Numbered from the stretch's first letter, positions 29,025 through 39,879 are shown. The stretch: 64,000 nt of DNA from Burkholderia pseudomultivorans (GCF_001718415.1 NZ_CP013378.1:3658001-3722000); one strand, 5' to 3'. A program made the numbers and translations. The notes: generated by a model from the letters alone, not told the origin.

Positions 29025-31721
29025 TTAAACCGTCATCGGGTTGGGCTTGGACGGATCGAGGTTGTACTTGGCGATCGCGTCGGCGACCACCTTGCGCTCG
29101 ATCGTGCCTTCGTCGGCCAGCGCGTTGAGCGCGGCGACGGTGACCCAGTAACGGTCGACCTCGAAGAAGTGACGCAGGTTTTCGCGGGTGTCCGAACGGC
29201 CGTAGCCGTCGGTGCCCAGCACGACGAAGCGGCGGTCGATCTGGCCGCGGATCTGGTCGACCAGTGCGCGCACGTAGTCGGTCGATGCGATCACCGGACC
29301 CTGCGTGTCCTTCAGGCACTGCTGCACGTGCGACAGGCGGCGCTCCTCGGTCGGATGGAGCAGGTTCCAGCGCTCGACTTCGTGGCCTTCACGCGCGAGT
29401 TCGGTGAAGCTCGGCACGCTCCAGAGGTCGGCGGCGACGCCCCAGTCGTTCTTCAGCAGGTCGGCGGCGGCGATCACTTCGTTGAAGATCGTGCCCGCGC
29501 CAAGCAGCTGCACGCGCGGCGCCTTCTTGCTCGCGTCGGCCTTGCGGAACGCGTACATGCCCTTGATGATGTCGGCCGCCACGTGCTCGCCCTGCGGAAT
29601 CGCCGGGTGCTCGTAGTTCTCGTTCATCACCGTGATGTAGTAGTACACGTCTTCCTGGTCCTGCACCATGCGGCGCAGGCCGTCCTGGATGATGACCGCG
29701 AGTTCGTAGCCGAAGGTCGGGTCGTAGCTCACGCAGTTCGGCACCGATGCCGCCCACAGCAGCGAGTGGCCGTCTTCGTGCTGCAGGCCTTCGCCGTTCA
29801 GCGTCGTGCGGCCCGCGGTGCCGCCGAGCAGGAAGCCGCGCGAGCGCATGTCGCCCGCCGCCCATGCCAGGTCGCCGATCCGCTGGAAGCCGAACATCGA
29901 GTAGAAGATGTAGAACGGCACCATGATCTCGCCGTGCGTCGAGTACGACGTCGCCGCCGCGATCCAGTCGCACATGCCGCCCGCTTCGTTGATGCCTTCC
30001 TGCAGGATCTGGCCGGTCTGCGATTCCTTGTAGAACATCAGCTGGTCGGAATCTTCCGGCACGTACTTCTGGCCTTCCTGGTTCCAGATGCCGATCTGGC
30101 GGAACAGGCCTTCCATGCCGAACGTGCGCGACTCGTCCGGGACGATCGGCACGACGCGCTTGCCGAGCGCCTTGTCCTTCAGCAGGATGTTCAGGATCCG
30201 CACGAACGCCATCGTCGTCGAGATCTCGCGGCCTTCGCCCGTGCCCTTCAGCAGCGGCTCGAACGCGTCGAGCGCCGGCACCGGCAGCGACGTCGCCTTC
30301 TCGCGGCGCTGCGGCAGGTAGCCGCCGAGGTCCATGCGCTGCTTGCGCATGTATTCGAGTTCCTTCGAGCCTTCCTCGAACTTCAGGTACGGCACGTCGG
30401 CGATCTGTTCGTCGGTGATCGGCAGGCGGAACTGGTCGCGGAACTTCTTCAGTTGCTCGACCGGCAGCTTCTTCTGCTGGTGCGTGATGTTCATCGCCTG
30501 GCCCGACTCGCCCATCCCGTAGCCCTTGATGGTCTTCGCGAGGATGACGGTCGGCGCGCCCTTGGTGTTGCTGGCTTCGTGGAACGCCGCGTAGATCTTG
30601 TGCGGATCGTGGCCGCCGCGGTTCAGGTTCCAGATGTCGTCGTCGGACCAGTCGGCGACGAGCGCCTTCAGTTCCGGCGTGTTGAAGAAGTGCTCGCGCA
30701 CGAACGCGCCCGACTCGGACTTGTAGGTCTGGTATTCGCCGTCGACGACTTCCATCATGCGGCGCATCAGCGCGCCCGTCTTGTCACGCGCGAACAGCGC
30801 ATCCCAGCGGCTGCCCCAGATGACCTTGATGACGTTCCAGCCGGCGCCGCGGAATTCCGACTCCAGTTCCTGGATGATCTTGCCGTTGCCGCGCACCGGG
30901 CCGTCCAGTCGCTGCAGGTTGCAGTTGATCACGAACACGAGGTTGTCGAGCTTCTCGCGGCTCGCCATCCCGATCGCGCCGAGCGATTCCGGCTCGTCGG
31001 TCTCGCCGTCGCCGAGGAACGCCCACACCTTGCGGCCTTCCGTCTTCGCGATGCCGCGCGCTTCGAGGTACTTCATGAAGCGTGCCTGGTAGATCGCCAT
31101 GATCGGGCCGAGGCCCATCGACACGGTCGGGAACTGCCAGAAGTCCGGCATCAGCCACGGGTGCGGGTACGACGAGATGCCGTTGCCGCCGACTTCCTGG
31201 CGGAAGTTGTCGAGCTGCTCCTCGGTCAGGCGGCCGAGCAGGAACGCGCGCGAGTAGACGCCCGGCGACGAGTGGCCCTGCACGAACACGAGATCGCCGC
31301 CGTGCTGGTCGGACGGGGCGTGCCAGAAATGGTTGTAGCCGACGTCGTAGAGCGTCGCGGCCGACGCGAACGACGCGATGTGACCGCCGACGTTCGTGTC
31401 CTTGCCGGCGCGCAGCACCATCGCCAGCGCGTTCCAGCGCGTGTACGAACGGATGCGGTGCTCGATGTCCTGGTCGCCCGGAATCTTCGCCTGGGCTTCG
31501 ACCGGAATCGTGTTGATGTACGGGGTGTTCGCGGAGAACGGCAGGTGCTCGCCGTGCATGCGCGCGAATTCGATCTGCTTTTCGATCAGGTAGTGCGCGC
31601 GGCCGGTGCCCACGGAGGAGATCACGCCGTCGAGCGCTTCGAGCCATTCGACGGTTTCTTGCGGGTCGTCGTCACGCTCGGCGGCGACATATTTCATCAC
31701 TTCGTTCGGTACAGCGGACAT
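29025..31721 (-). CDS. aceE: Pyruvate dehydrogenase E1 component (homodimeric)
   Basis: An 898-residue thiamine-diphosphate enzyme that decarboxylates pyruvate and acetylates the E2 lipoyl groups. The ThDP motif runs from [10 protein letters not shown] (about 230) to [14 protein letters not shown] (about 260). The length is normal for the homodimeric E1. ATG 31721 ([15 protein letters not shown]) follows CCAGGAGACG. It is the first gene of aceE-aceF-lpdA and divergent from the FixL-like kinase over a 273-bp gap. Confidence 0.97.
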   Translation of the reverse strand: MSAVPNEVMKYVAAERDDDPQETVEWLEALDGVISSVGTGRAHYLIEKQIEFARMHGEHLPFSANTPYINTIPVEAQAKIPGDQDIEHRIRSYTRWNALAMVLRAGKDTNVGGHIASFASAATLYDVGYNHFWHAPSDQHGGDLVFVQGHSSPGVYSRAFLLGRLTEEQLDNFRQEVGGNGISSYPHPWLMPDFWQFPTVSMGLGPIMAIYQARFMKYLEARGIAKTEGRKVWAFLGDGETDEPESLGAIGMASREKLDNLVFVINCNLQRLDGPVRGNGKIIQELESEFRGAGWNVIKVIWGSRWDALFARDKTGALMRRMMEVVDGEYQTYKSESGAFVREHFFNTPELKALVADWSDDDIWNLNRGGHDPHKIYAAFHEASNTKGAPTVILAKTIKGYGMGESGQAMNITHQQKKLPVEQLKKFRDQFRLPITDEQIADVPYLKFEEGSKELEYMRKQRMDLGGYLPQRREKATSLPVPALDAFEPLLKGTGEGREISTTMAFVRILNILLKDKALGKRVVPIVPDESRTFGMEGLFRQIGIWNQEGQKYVPEDSDQLMFYKESQTGQILQEGINEAGGMCDWIAAATSYSTHGEIMVPFYIFYSMFGFQRIGDLAWAAGDMRSRGFLLGGTAGRTTLNGEGLQHEDGHSLLWAASVPNCVSYDPTFGYELAVIIQDGLRRMVQDQEDVYYYITVMNENYEHPAIPQGEHVAADIIKGMYAFRKADASKKAPRVQLLGAGTIFNEVIAAADLLKNDWGVAADLWSVPSFTELAREGHEVERWNLLHPTEERRLSHVQQCLKDTQGPVIASTDYVRALVDQIRGQIDRRFVVLGTDGYGRSDTRENLRHFFEVDRYWVTVAALNALADEGTIERKVVADAIAKYNLDPSKPNPMTV

Positions 31722-31982
31722 TCTCGTCTCCTGGGTCCTGGAATGTGAGGATCGCACTCGTGCAGACGACGCGGCGCGGCCGGCTGCGGGCAAGCTCCAG
31801 CGGATTGTAATGAGCCTCTGCGGCCGGGCGCAACAAAATTTTCGAATTATGAGATCTTTTCTCGTAATGCGGAATATTGCTGCGCCGCACCCATATTTCG
31901 GGGCTCTCCGGCACGTTCCGCCGGCACAAATCCGTTTCCGTTCAACATATCCGGTATAGGTTTTCCATGTATTGCGCTGCGC

Positions 31983-31988
31983 TACAAT
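31983..31988 (+). promoter_or_regulatory. -10-like hexamer close to the FixL-like start
   Basis: TACAAT lies only 6 bases before the ATG of the histidine kinase gene. If used as a -10 element it would give a leaderless or nearly leaderless transcript. The -35 is unclear. Confidence 0.4.
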
Positions 31989-31994
31989 CCTGCC

Positions 31995-34511
31995 ATGTTG
32001 ACCGATCGGCTTTTCGCACGCTCGGCGCGACCGTCGGGCCCGCCGGCGGAGTCGCAGCCGTCCCGTTGGCACCACGGACCGTGGTGGTCCAATTCCTATT
32101 TGCTGACGCCGCTGCTGTCGATCCTCGTGTTTCTCGTGGTGATGAGCCTCATTCTATGGAGCCTCAACCGCCGCGAACAGCAGCAGCAGGAAGACACGCT
32201 GTTCCGCAACGTCGCGTGGGCGCAGCAGCAGATCCGCCTGTCGATGACGGGCGCGCAGGAACAGCTGCAGGCGCTGTCGCGCGACCTCGCATCCGGCCGC
32301 CTCGACCAGAACGCGTTCCAGATGGCGGTCGCGGACGTGATGCAGACGCATCCCGAAATCCTCTACCTGAACTGGTACACCGCGCCCGGCGTGCAGCGCT
32401 GGCCGACCGTGCATCCGCCGCTGCTCGGCCAGCGGCTCGCGAAGCCCGGCGACGCCCAGCTGCAGGACGCGGTGCGCGGCGCCTACGACGAGGCGCGCAG
32501 CTCGCGCCGCCAGGCCTATTCGCCGCTGATCTACGACGACTTCGGCAACGGCTACATTACGCTGCAGACGCCCGTGATGCGCGGCGACCGCGACTATCTC
32601 GGCTCGATCGCCGCGGTATTCTCGGTCGAGGGGATCCTGAAGCACGACATCCCGCAGGAGCTGTCGTCGAAGTACAAGATCTCGATCACCGACGCGAACA
32701 ACCGCGAGCTGTCGTCGACGTCGACGCGCCCGCGCCTGCCGCGCGACTCGCACTACGACCTGCCGCTCGATCCGCCCGGCCAGGGCCTGACCGTGCGCGT
32801 CTACGCGTTCCCGCAGCTCACCAACCTGACCAACAATACGCTCGTCTGGCTCGTGGCGGGCCTGTCGTGCTTCGTGCTGTGGAGCCTCTGGAGCCTGTGG
32901 AAGCACACGCGGCAGCGCTTCGAGGCGCAGCAGGCGCTGTACGCGGAAGCGTTCTTCCGCCGCGCGATGGAAAATTCGGTGCTGATCGGCATGCGCGTGC
33001 TCGACATGCACGGCCGCATCACGCACGTGAACCCCGCGTTCTGCCGGATGACGGGCTGGGATGAGACCGATCTCGTCGGCAAGGTCGCGCCGTTCCCGTA
33101 CTGGCCGCGCGACGCGTATCCCGAGATGCAGCGCCAGCTCGACATGACGCTGCGCGGCAAGGCACCGAGCTCGGGCTTCGAGCTGCGCGTGCGCCGCAAG
33201 AACGGCACGCTGTTCCATGCCCGCCTCTACGTATCGCCGCTGATCGACAGCTCGGGCCGCCAGACCGGCTGGATGTCGTCGATGACCGACATCACCGAGC
33301 CGAAGCGCGCGCGCGAGGAACTCGCCGCCGCGCACGAGCGCTTCACGACGGTGCTCGAAAGCCTCGACGCCGCAGTGTCGGTGCTGGCCGCCGACGAGGC
33401 CGAGCTGCTGTTCGCGAACCGCTACTACCGCCATCTGTTCGGCATCCGCCCCGACGGCCATCTCGAACTGTCCGGCGGCGGCTTCGACCGCGCGCAGGCC
33501 TCGTCCGACTCGATCGACATGGTCGACGCGTTCGCGGGCCTGCCCGCCGCCGCGCTGACGAGCAGCGCCGCGGATGCGCAGGAAGTGTATGTCGAGAGCA
33601 TCCAGAAATGGTTCGAGGTGCGCCGCCAGTACATCCAGTGGGTCGACGGCCACCTCGCGCAGATGCAGATCGCGACCGACATCACGACCCGCAAGAAGGC
33701 GCAGGAACTCGCGCACCAGCAGGAAGAGAAGCTGCAGTTCACGAGCCGATTGATGACGATGGGCGAAATGGCGTCGTCGATTGCTCACGAACTGAACCAG
33801 CCGCTCGCGGCGATCAACAACTATTGCTCGGGCACGCTCGCGCTCGTCAAGAGCGGGCGCGGCACGCCCGAGACGCTGCAGCCCGCGCTCGAAAAGACCG
33901 CGCAGCAGGCGCTGCGCGCGGGGATGATCGTCAAGCGCATCCGCGAATTCGTGAAGCGCAGCGAGCCGAAGCGCCAGCCGGCGCGCGTCGCGGACATCGT
34001 CGCGGACGCGGTCGGGCTCGCCGAAATCGAGGCGCGCAAGCGCAGGATCCGGATCGTCACGGAAATCCTCGCAAGAATGCCTATTATTTATGTCGACCCC
34101 GTGCTGATCGAGCAGGTGCTCGTGAACCTGATGAAGAACGCGGCCGAAGCGATGGCCGACGTGAAGCCGGCGTCGGCGGACGGTGTGATCCGCGTCGTCG
34201 CCGACATCGACGCGGGCTTCGTCGACATCCGCGTGATCGACCAGGGTCCGGGCGTCGACGAAGCGACCGCCGAACGCCTGTTCGAACCGTTTTACAGCAC
34301 CAAGTCCGACGGCATGGGCATGGGGCTGAACATCTGCCGTTCGATCATCGAATCGCATCGGGGGCGCCTGTGGGTGGTCAACAACGTCGAGCCGGACGGC
34401 CGCATTTCCGGCGCGACGTTCCACTGCAGCCTGCCCATTGGGGAACCCGCTGATCTCGGCCAAGGGGGGCGCGAGGCATCGGCATCACATACCGTTACGG
34501 GAGAACTATGA
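31995..34511 (+). CDS. FixL-like membrane PAS sensor histidine kinase
   Basis: An 838-residue inner-membrane kinase. A helix at about 35-57 and another at about 280-298 bracket a periplasmic sensor region of about 220 residues. Two PAS-type domains follow (about 318-440 and 445-570). Next are HisKA with phospho-acceptor H598 (SSIAHELNQPLAAI) and HATPase_c (N-box NLMKNAAEAM, G-boxes DQGPGV and GMGMGLNIC). It overlaps the fixJ-like gene by 4 bases, so the two form one unit. Its Burkholderia cepacia complex counterpart is called FixL; whether a PAS binds heme is not visible. It could sense a periplasmic ligand instead. Confidence 0.88.
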   Translation: MLTDRLFARSARPSGPPAESQPSRWHHGPWWSNSYLLTPLLSILVFLVVMSLILWSLNRREQQQQEDTLFRNVAWAQQQIRLSMTGAQEQLQALSRDLASGRLDQNAFQMAVADVMQTHPEILYLNWYTAPGVQRWPTVHPPLLGQRLAKPGDAQLQDAVRGAYDEARSSRRQAYSPLIYDDFGNGYITLQTPVMRGDRDYLGSIAAVFSVEGILKHDIPQELSSKYKISITDANNRELSSTSTRPRLPRDSHYDLPLDPPGQGLTVRVYAFPQLTNLTNNTLVWLVAGLSCFVLWSLWSLWKHTRQRFEAQQALYAEAFFRRAMENSVLIGMRVLDMHGRITHVNPAFCRMTGWDETDLVGKVAPFPYWPRDAYPEMQRQLDMTLRGKAPSSGFELRVRRKNGTLFHARLYVSPLIDSSGRQTGWMSSMTDITEPKRAREELAAAHERFTTVLESLDAAVSVLAADEAELLFANRYYRHLFGIRPDGHLELSGGGFDRAQASSDSIDMVDAFAGLPAAALTSSAADAQEVYVESIQKWFEVRRQYIQWVDGHLAQMQIATDITTRKKAQELAHQQEEKLQFTSRLMTMGEMASSIAHELNQPLAAINNYCSGTLALVKSGRGTPETLQPALEKTAQQALRAGMIVKRIREFVKRSEPKRQPARVADIVADAVGLAEIEARKRRIRIVTEILARMPIIYVDPVLIEQVLVNLMKNAAEAMADVKPASADGVIRVVADIDAGFVDIRVIDQGPGVDEATAERLFEPFYSTKSDGMGMGLNICRSIIESHRGRLWVVNNVEPDGRISGATFHCSLPIGEPADLGQGGREASASHTVTGEL

Positions 34512-35146
34512 ATAGCCCTGTCACCACCACTCAGGAAACCGTCTTTGTCGTCGACGACGACGAGGCCGTGCGGGACTCGCTGCGCTGGCTGCTGGAGGCG
34601 AACGGCTATCGCGTGCAGTGCTTCTCGAGCGCCGAGCAGTTTCTCGATGCGTACCAGCCTGCGCAGCAGGCCGGCCAGATCGCTTGCCTGATCCTCGACG
34701 TGCGGATGTCGGGCATGAGCGGCCTCGAGCTGCAGGAGCGCCTGATCGCCGATAACGCCGCGCTGCCGATCATCTTCGTCACCGGTCACGGCGACGTGCC
34801 GATGGCCGTGTCGACGATGAAAAAGGGTGCGATGGACTTTATCGAGAAACCGTTCGACGAAGCCGAGCTGCGCAAGCTCGTCGAGCGGATGCTCGACAAG
34901 GCCCGAAGCGAAAGCAAGAGCGTCCAGGAACAGCGCGCCGCGAGCGAGCGCCTGTCGAAGCTGACCGCGCGCGAGCAGCAGGTGCTCGAACGGATCATCG
35001 CCGGCCGCCTGAACAAGCAGATCGCCGACGATCTCGGCATCAGCATCAAGACGGTCGAAGCGCACCGCGCGAACATCATGGAAAAGCTCAACGTCAACAC
35101 GGTGGCCGACCTGCTGCGCCTCGCGCTGTCGAAGAAGCAGGCCTGA
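34508..35146 (+). CDS. FixJ-like response regulator (REC + LuxR-type HTH)
   Basis: A 212-residue regulator. The receiver domain (about 10-125) has acidic residues DDD at 16-18, phospho-acceptor D64 (LILDVRMSG) and the family lysine in IEKPFDE. A LuxR/FixJ-type HTH (about 145-208) contains [12 protein letters not shown] and [15 protein letters not shown]. The start overlaps the kinase stop (ATGA), showing translational coupling. It is the cognate regulator of the upstream kinase. Confidence 0.93.
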   Translation: MNSPVTTTQETVFVVDDDEAVRDSLRWLLEANGYRVQCFSSAEQFLDAYQPAQQAGQIACLILDVRMSGMSGLELQERLIADNAALPIIFVTGHGDVPMAVSTMKKGAMDFIEKPFDEAELRKLVERMLDKARSESKSVQEQRAASERLSKLTAREQQVLERIIAGRLNKQIADDLGISIKTVEAHRANIMEKLNVNTVADLLRLALSKKQA

Positions 35147-35305
35147 CCCGGCGGCGCGGCGCCGGGCAGCCCTGCCCGGCCGGCCGCGCCGTCGCCCCTT
35201 CCGCGCGACGCGGCCCGCTCGCGCAGCGGCTTTTCCCTGCGGCGCGCGAGCGCGCGTGCATGACGCTTCCCGCGCATTCGCTGTCGGGCGGCAGCAGGCG
35301 GACGG

Positions 35306-35311
35306 TATAAT
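35306..35311 (+). promoter_or_regulatory. -10 element (TATAAT) upstream of folD
   Basis: Perfect TATAAT 70 bases before the folD start codon. The -35 region is poor. It suggests folD has a promoter separate from the two-component pair. Confidence 0.45.
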
Positions 35312-35381
35312 TCCGTGCTTTGCTGCGGCGCTTGCGGGCGCCGCACGCCCGCATTCCAACTTCCCGGCAGGACCCACCACC

Positions 35382-36239
35382 ATGACAGCCCTCCTCATCG
35401 ACGGCAACGCCCTCTCGAAGACCTTGCGCGCCCAGGCCGCCGAACGCGCCGCCGCGCTGACCGCCCGCGGCCACCAGCCCGGCCTCGCGGTGATCCTCGT
35501 CGGCGACAATCCGGCCAGCGAAGTCTATGTGCGCAACAAGATCAAGGCGTGCGAGGACAACGGCTTCTTCTCGCAGAAGGAGGCGTACCCGGCATCGCTG
35601 TCGGAGGCCGACCTGCTCGCGCGCATCGACGCGCTGAACCGCGATCCGAAGATCCACGGGATCCTCGTCCAGCTGCCGCTGCCCGCGCACATCGACAGCC
35701 ACAAGGTGATCGAGGCGATCGCGCCGGAGAAGGACGTCGACGGCTTCCACGTCGCGAACGCCGGCGGGCTGATGACCGGCAAGCCGCTGTTCCGCCCGTG
35801 CACGCCGTACGGCGTGATGAAGATGTTCGAAGCGCACCGGATTCCGCTGCAGGGCGCGAACGCGGTCGTGATCGGCCGCTCGAACATCGTCGGCAAGCCG
35901 ATGGCGATGATGCTGCTCGACGCCGGCGCGACCGTGACGATCTGCCACAGCAAGACGCGCGACCTCGCCGCGCACACGCGGCAGGCCGACATCGTCGTCG
36001 CGGCGGTCGGCAAGCGCAACATCCTGACGGCCGACATGGTGAAGCCGGGCGCGACGGTGATCGACGTCGGCATGAACCGCGACGATGCGGGCAAGCTGTG
36101 CGGCGACGTCGATTTCGCGGGCGTGAAGGAAGTCGCCGGCCATATCACGCCGGTGCCGGGCGGCGTCGGCCCGATGACCATCACGATGCTGCTGATCAAC
36201 ACGATCGAATCCGCCGAGCGCGCCGCCGCGGCCGCCTGA
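35382..36239 (+). CDS. folD: Bifunctional methylenetetrahydrofolate dehydrogenase/cyclohydrolase
   Basis: A 285-residue cytoplasmic enzyme that interconverts methylene-, methenyl- and formyl-tetrahydrofolate with NADP. Family signatures visible are [20 protein letters not shown] (catalytic lysine region), [20 protein letters not shown], the NADP-binding [17 protein letters not shown] and the C-terminal [18 protein letters not shown] 35382 gives the normal length. It probably has its own promoter. Confidence 0.97.
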   Translation: MTALLIDGNALSKTLRAQAAERAAALTARGHQPGLAVILVGDNPASEVYVRNKIKACEDNGFFSQKEAYPASLSEADLLARIDALNRDPKIHGILVQLPLPAHIDSHKVIEAIAPEKDVDGFHVANAGGLMTGKPLFRPCTPYGVMKMFEAHRIPLQGANAVVIGRSNIVGKPMAMMLLDAGATVTICHSKTRDLAAHTRQADIVVAAVGKRNILTADMVKPGATVIDVGMNRDDAGKLCGDVDFAGVKEVAGHITPVPGGVGPMTITMLLINTIESAERAAAAA

Positions 36240-36450
36240 GTGCCCTCTCCCGACCGGCGCGCGCTTGCGCGCCGGCGTCCCGCCGGCCGCGTCGCGGCCG
36301 CCCGCCCCGCATCCGACCCTGCGTCAATCGCGCCGTTAGAAACTAACGATTGGAAAGCGCGCGATGCGCCCCAATAATGTCGGTATCGGGCGCCGCCGCC
36401 GCGCCTTACCCTTTTCACCCCGGTTCATCCGGCAACAGACAGGGAGTCTT

Positions 36451-38538
36451 ATGTCCGCCAGCGCCAATTCCAATCCGCTTCTCGATTTCTCCGGCCTGCC
36501 CCGCTTCGGCGAGATCCGACCGGAACATGTGACGCCCGCGCTCGACACGCTGCTCGAAGCGGCCAACCGCGCGGTCGACACCGCGAGCGCACCCGCGACG
36601 CCGGCGACCTGGGCCGATGTCGTCGAGACGGTCGAGCATGCGACCGAGCCGCTCGGCCGCGCCTGGGGCATCGTCGGCCACCTGAACGCGGTCGCCGATA
36701 CGCCCGAGCTGCGCGCCGCCTACGGCGAGAACCTGCCGCGCGTGACCGAGTTCTGGTCGAGCGTCGGCCAGAACCTCGCGCTGTACGAGAAGTACAAGGC
36801 GATCGCCGCGGGCGCCGAATACGCGACGCTGTCGGTCGAGCGCCGCAAGATCCTCGACAACGCGCTGCGCGACTTCCGCCTGTCGGGCGCCGAGCTGCCC
36901 GAGGACCAGAAGCCGCGCTTCGCCGAGCTGCAGGAACAGCAGGCGGCGCTGTCGAAGGCGTTCTCCGACCATGTGCTCGACGCGACCAACGCGTACGCGT
37001 ACTTCGCGCAGGACGAGGCCGAGCTGGCCGGCCTGCCCGGCGACGCGATCGAAGCCGCCCGCGAAGCCGCGCAGAAGGACGGCAAGGACGGCTGGAAATT
37101 CACGCTGCACTTCCCGTCGTATTTCCCGGTGCTGCAGTACGCGGAAAACCGCGCGATGCGCGAAACGCTGTACCGCGCGTATGCGACGCGCGCGTCGGAA
37201 CTCGGGCCGCAATACGGCGGCGGCAAGGCCGAATGGGACAACACGGCGATCGTCGCCGACGAACTGAAGCTGCGCCGCGAAGAGGCGCAGATGCTCGGCT
37301 ACCGCAACTTCGCCGAAGTGTCGCTCGCACCGAAGATGGCCGAGTCGCCGCAACAGGTGATCGCGTTCCTCGAGGATCTCGCGACGCGCGCGCGTCCGCA
37401 CGCGGAAAAGGACTGGGACGAGCTGCGCGCATTCGCCGCGAAGGAGCTCGGGCTCAGCGAGCTCGCGCCGTGGGATGTCGCCTACGCGGCCGAAAAGCTG
37501 CGCCAGCAGCGCTATGCGTTCTCCGAGAACGAGGTCAAGCAGTACTTCCCGGAACCGGCCGTGCTCAAGGGGTTGTTCACCGTCACCGAGACGCTGTTCG
37601 GCGTGCAGATCAAGCCCGACGACGCGCCGGTCTGGCACAAGGACGTGCGCTTCTTCCGCGTCGAGAACCGCGACGGCTCGCTCGTCGCGCAGTTCTACCT
37701 GGACCTGTACGCGCGCGAAGGCAAGCGCGGCGGCGCGTGGATGGACGACGCGCGCTCGCGCGCGAAGCGCGACGACGGCGTGCAGACGCCGGTCGCCTAC
37801 CTGACCTGCAATTTCTCGGCGCCGGTCGGCGGCAAGCCCGCCTGCTTCACGCACGACGAAGTGATCACGCTGTTCCACGAGTTCGGCCACGGGCTGCATC
37901 ACATGCTCACGCGCGTCGACGAACTCGGCGTGTCGGGCATCAACGGCGTCGAATGGGATGCGGTCGAGCTGCCGTCGCAGTTCATGGAAAACTTCTGCTG
38001 GGAATGGGACGTGCTGTCGTCGATGTCGTCGCACGTCGATACCGGTGCGTCGCTGCCGCGCGCGCTGTTCGACAAGATGATCGCCGCGAAGAACTTCCAG
38101 AGCGGGCTCGGCACGCTGCGCCAGATCGTGTTCTCGATGTTCGACATGCTGCTGCACGTCGATTTCGATCCGGCCGGCGCGGCCGGCGTGAACGCGTTCG
38201 CGCGCGAGATCAACGAGCGCTATCACGTGATTCCGCAGGCGCCGTTCTCGCGCTGGCCGAACACCTTCAGCCATATCTTCGCGGGCGGCTATGCGGCCGG
38301 CTACTACAGCTACAAGTGGGCCGAAGTGCTGTCGGCGGATGCCTACGCGGCATTCGAGGAAGCGGCTGCCGCCAGCGGCAGCGTGCTCGACGCGGCAACC
38401 GGCACGCGCTATCGCCGCGAGATCCTCGAGGTCGGCGGCAGCCGCCCGGCGATGGAGTCGTTCAAGGCGTTCCGCGGCCGCGAGCCGGAGATCGACGCGC
38501 TGCTGCGTCACAACGGGATGGCGTCGCCCGCGCACTGA
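36451..38538 (+). CDS. prlC: Oligopeptidase A, M3-family zinc metallopeptidase
   Basis: A 695-residue cytosolic peptidase that degrades signal peptides and short peptides. The zinc motif HEFGHGLHHML lies at about residues 476-486, with the downstream glutamate in the GVEWDAVELPSQFMENF segment. The length fits the PrlC/OpdA branch. ATG 36451 follows AGGGAG; an in-frame ATG at 36364 would add 29 residues unlike the family. Confidence 0.95.
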   Translation: MSASANSNPLLDFSGLPRFGEIRPEHVTPALDTLLEAANRAVDTASAPATPATWADVVETVEHATEPLGRAWGIVGHLNAVADTPELRAAYGENLPRVTEFWSSVGQNLALYEKYKAIAAGAEYATLSVERRKILDNALRDFRLSGAELPEDQKPRFAELQEQQAALSKAFSDHVLDATNAYAYFAQDEAELAGLPGDAIEAAREAAQKDGKDGWKFTLHFPSYFPVLQYAENRAMRETLYRAYATRASELGPQYGGGKAEWDNTAIVADELKLRREEAQMLGYRNFAEVSLAPKMAESPQQVIAFLEDLATRARPHAEKDWDELRAFAAKELGLSELAPWDVAYAAEKLRQQRYAFSENEVKQYFPEPAVLKGLFTVTETLFGVQIKPDDAPVWHKDVRFFRVENRDGSLVAQFYLDLYAREGKRGGAWMDDARSRAKRDDGVQTPVAYLTCNFSAPVGGKPACFTHDEVITLFHEFGHGLHHMLTRVDELGVSGINGVEWDAVELPSQFMENFCWEWDVLSSMSSHVDTGASLPRALFDKMIAAKNFQSGLGTLRQIVFSMFDMLLHVDFDPAGAAGVNAFAREINERYHVIPQAPFSRWPNTFSHIFAGGYAAGYYSYKWAEVLSADAYAAFEEAAAASGSVLDAATGTRYRREILEVGGSRPAMESFKAFRGREPEIDALLRHNGMASPAH

Positions 38539-38564
38539 GCGCAGCGCCCTTCGCTGCACCGCAA

Positions 38565-38589
38565 AGCACCGCTTCGGCGGTGCTTTTTT
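38565..38589 (+). terminator. prlC terminator
   Basis: Stem AGCACCGC / GCGGTGCT with a TTCG tetraloop, followed by TTTTTA, 27 bp after the prlC stop and next to the convergent end of dinB. Confidence 0.92.
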
Positions 38590-39727
38590 ATTGCGCGGGC
38601 GGTTCGTCGTCGAACAGCGAGATCTGTCCGTGGCGCTCGGCCGTGTCTTCGTCGATGCGCACGCCGACGCCGAGCAGCCGCACTGGCTGCGCGCGCCGCA
38701 GCAGCCCTTTCGCGAGCAGCGTGACCGCCGTTTCCGCGTTGGTCGCGTCGGCCACGCACTCGACCGTCGTGCGCTGGAAATCGGCGAAGCGGATCTTCAC
38801 GTACAGCTTGCGGATCGCGCGCAGCGCACCGGCCCGCTCGATCCGTGCATCGAGCTGCACGACCAGCCGGCGAATTTCCGCCGCGCATTGCTCGAGCGTC
38901 GTCAGGTCGGTCACGTAGGTCGTCTCGACGCTGACCGACTTGCGCTCCTGGTCGGCCTGCACCGGCCGCTCGTCGATCCCGCGCGCCAGTTCGTACAGGC
39001 GCCGTCCGAACGCGCCGAACTCGCGATGCAGATCGATCAGCGACCAGTCGCGCAGCTGCGCGCAGGTCTGGATGCCGAGCCGGTCGAGCCGCGACGCCGT
39101 CACCTTGCCGACGCCGTGCAGCTTGCGCACCGGCAGCGCCGCGACGAACGCGTCGACCTCGTGCGGGCGCACGACGAACAGGCCGTCGGGCTTGTTCCAG
39201 TCGGAGGCAATCTTCGCGATGAACTTGTTCGGCGCGACGCCGGCCGACACCGTCACGCCGACCGTCTCGTGCACGCGCCGGCGGATCTCGGTGGCGATCA
39301 GCGTCGCGCTGCCCTGGCAGCGCTCCGACCCGCTGACGTCGAGATACGCCTCGTCGAGCGACAGCGGCTCGACGTCGGGCGTGTAGTCGCGATAGATCGC
39401 CATGATCAGCCGCGAGGCCGCGCGGTACTTGTCCATCGCGGACGGCAGGATCAGCAGGTCCGGGCACTTGCGCATCGCGAGCGCCGACGACATCGCCGAA
39501 TGCACGCCGTAACGCCGCGCCTCGTAATTGCAGGTCGCGATCACGCCGCGCTGGTCGGGCCGGCCGCCGACCGCGAGCGGACGGTTACGCAGCGACGGAT
39601 CGTCGCGCATCTCCACCGACGCGTAGAAGCAGTCGCAATCGCAGTGGATGATCTTGCGCACGCGCGGCGTCGCCTCGCCCGGCGGCGGCAGGCCTGGATC
39701 GGTGCTCGGAGGGATGGTCGGATTCAC
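38588..39727 (-). CDS. dinB: DNA polymerase IV (Y-family, DinB)
   Basis: A translesion polymerase of about 379 residues (GTG 39727) or 357 (GTG 39661). The catalytic N-terminus reads IIHCDCDCFYASVE, where E. coli has IHVDMDCFFAAVE. SLDEAYLDVS holds the second metal motif, and the little-finger domain follows. No ATG fits: the next in-frame ATG lies after the catalytic motif, and GTG 39727 is only 8 bases after a likely -10. GTG 39661, just before RKIIHC, is therefore the strong alternative. A LexA box overlaps the promoter. Confidence 0.93.
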   Translation of the reverse strand: MNPTIPPSTDPGLPPPGEATPRVRKIIHCDCDCFYASVEMRDDPSLRNRPLAVGGRPDQRGVIATCNYEARRYGVHSAMSSALAMRKCPDLLILPSAMDKYRAASRLIMAIYRDYTPDVEPLSLDEAYLDVSGSERCQGSATLIATEIRRRVHETVGVTVSAGVAPNKFIAKIASDWNKPDGLFVVRPHEVDAFVAALPVRKLHGVGKVTASRLDRLGIQTCAQLRDWSLIDLHREFGAFGRRLYELARGIDERPVQADQERKSVSVETTYVTDLTTLEQCAAEIRRLVVQLDARIERAGALRAIRKLYVKIRFADFQRTTVECVADATNAETAVTLLAKGLLRRAQPVRLLGVGVRIDEDTAERHGQISLFDDEPPAQ

Positions 39728-39735
39728 GGTGCCGA

Positions 39736-39769
39736 TACTGTACAAAAACACAGTGGGCGTTTCAACTGT
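39736..39769 (-). promoter_or_regulatory. dinB promoter with LexA box
   Basis: CTGT-N8-ACAG at 39738-39753 fits the SOS box. On the minus strand it lies across a TTGAAA -35 and a TACAGT -10 with a 17-bp spacer, so LexA binding would block the promoter. Confidence 0.85.
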
Positions 39770-39873
39770 CACGTGCGGCCCAGGCTGGCGGCCGGCGGCT
39801 GGCCGTCGCGCGCGGCAGCGCCGTACCGGCCCGCTTCGCACCGACCGTACCGCCGGGCGCACACGCGGCCGCC

Positions 39874-39879
39874 TATACT
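39874..39879 (+). promoter_or_regulatory. -10 element (TATACT) of the racemase gene
   Basis: TATACT lies 36 bases before the racemase ATG in otherwise GC-rich sequence. The -35 is unclear. Confidence 0.45.

Noticed and set aside
29025-32075. Longer aceE reading frame starting at 32075
   Set aside because: The extra N-terminus crosses the divergent promoter region and the FixL-like start; ATG 31721 has a good ribosome site and the family N-terminus.
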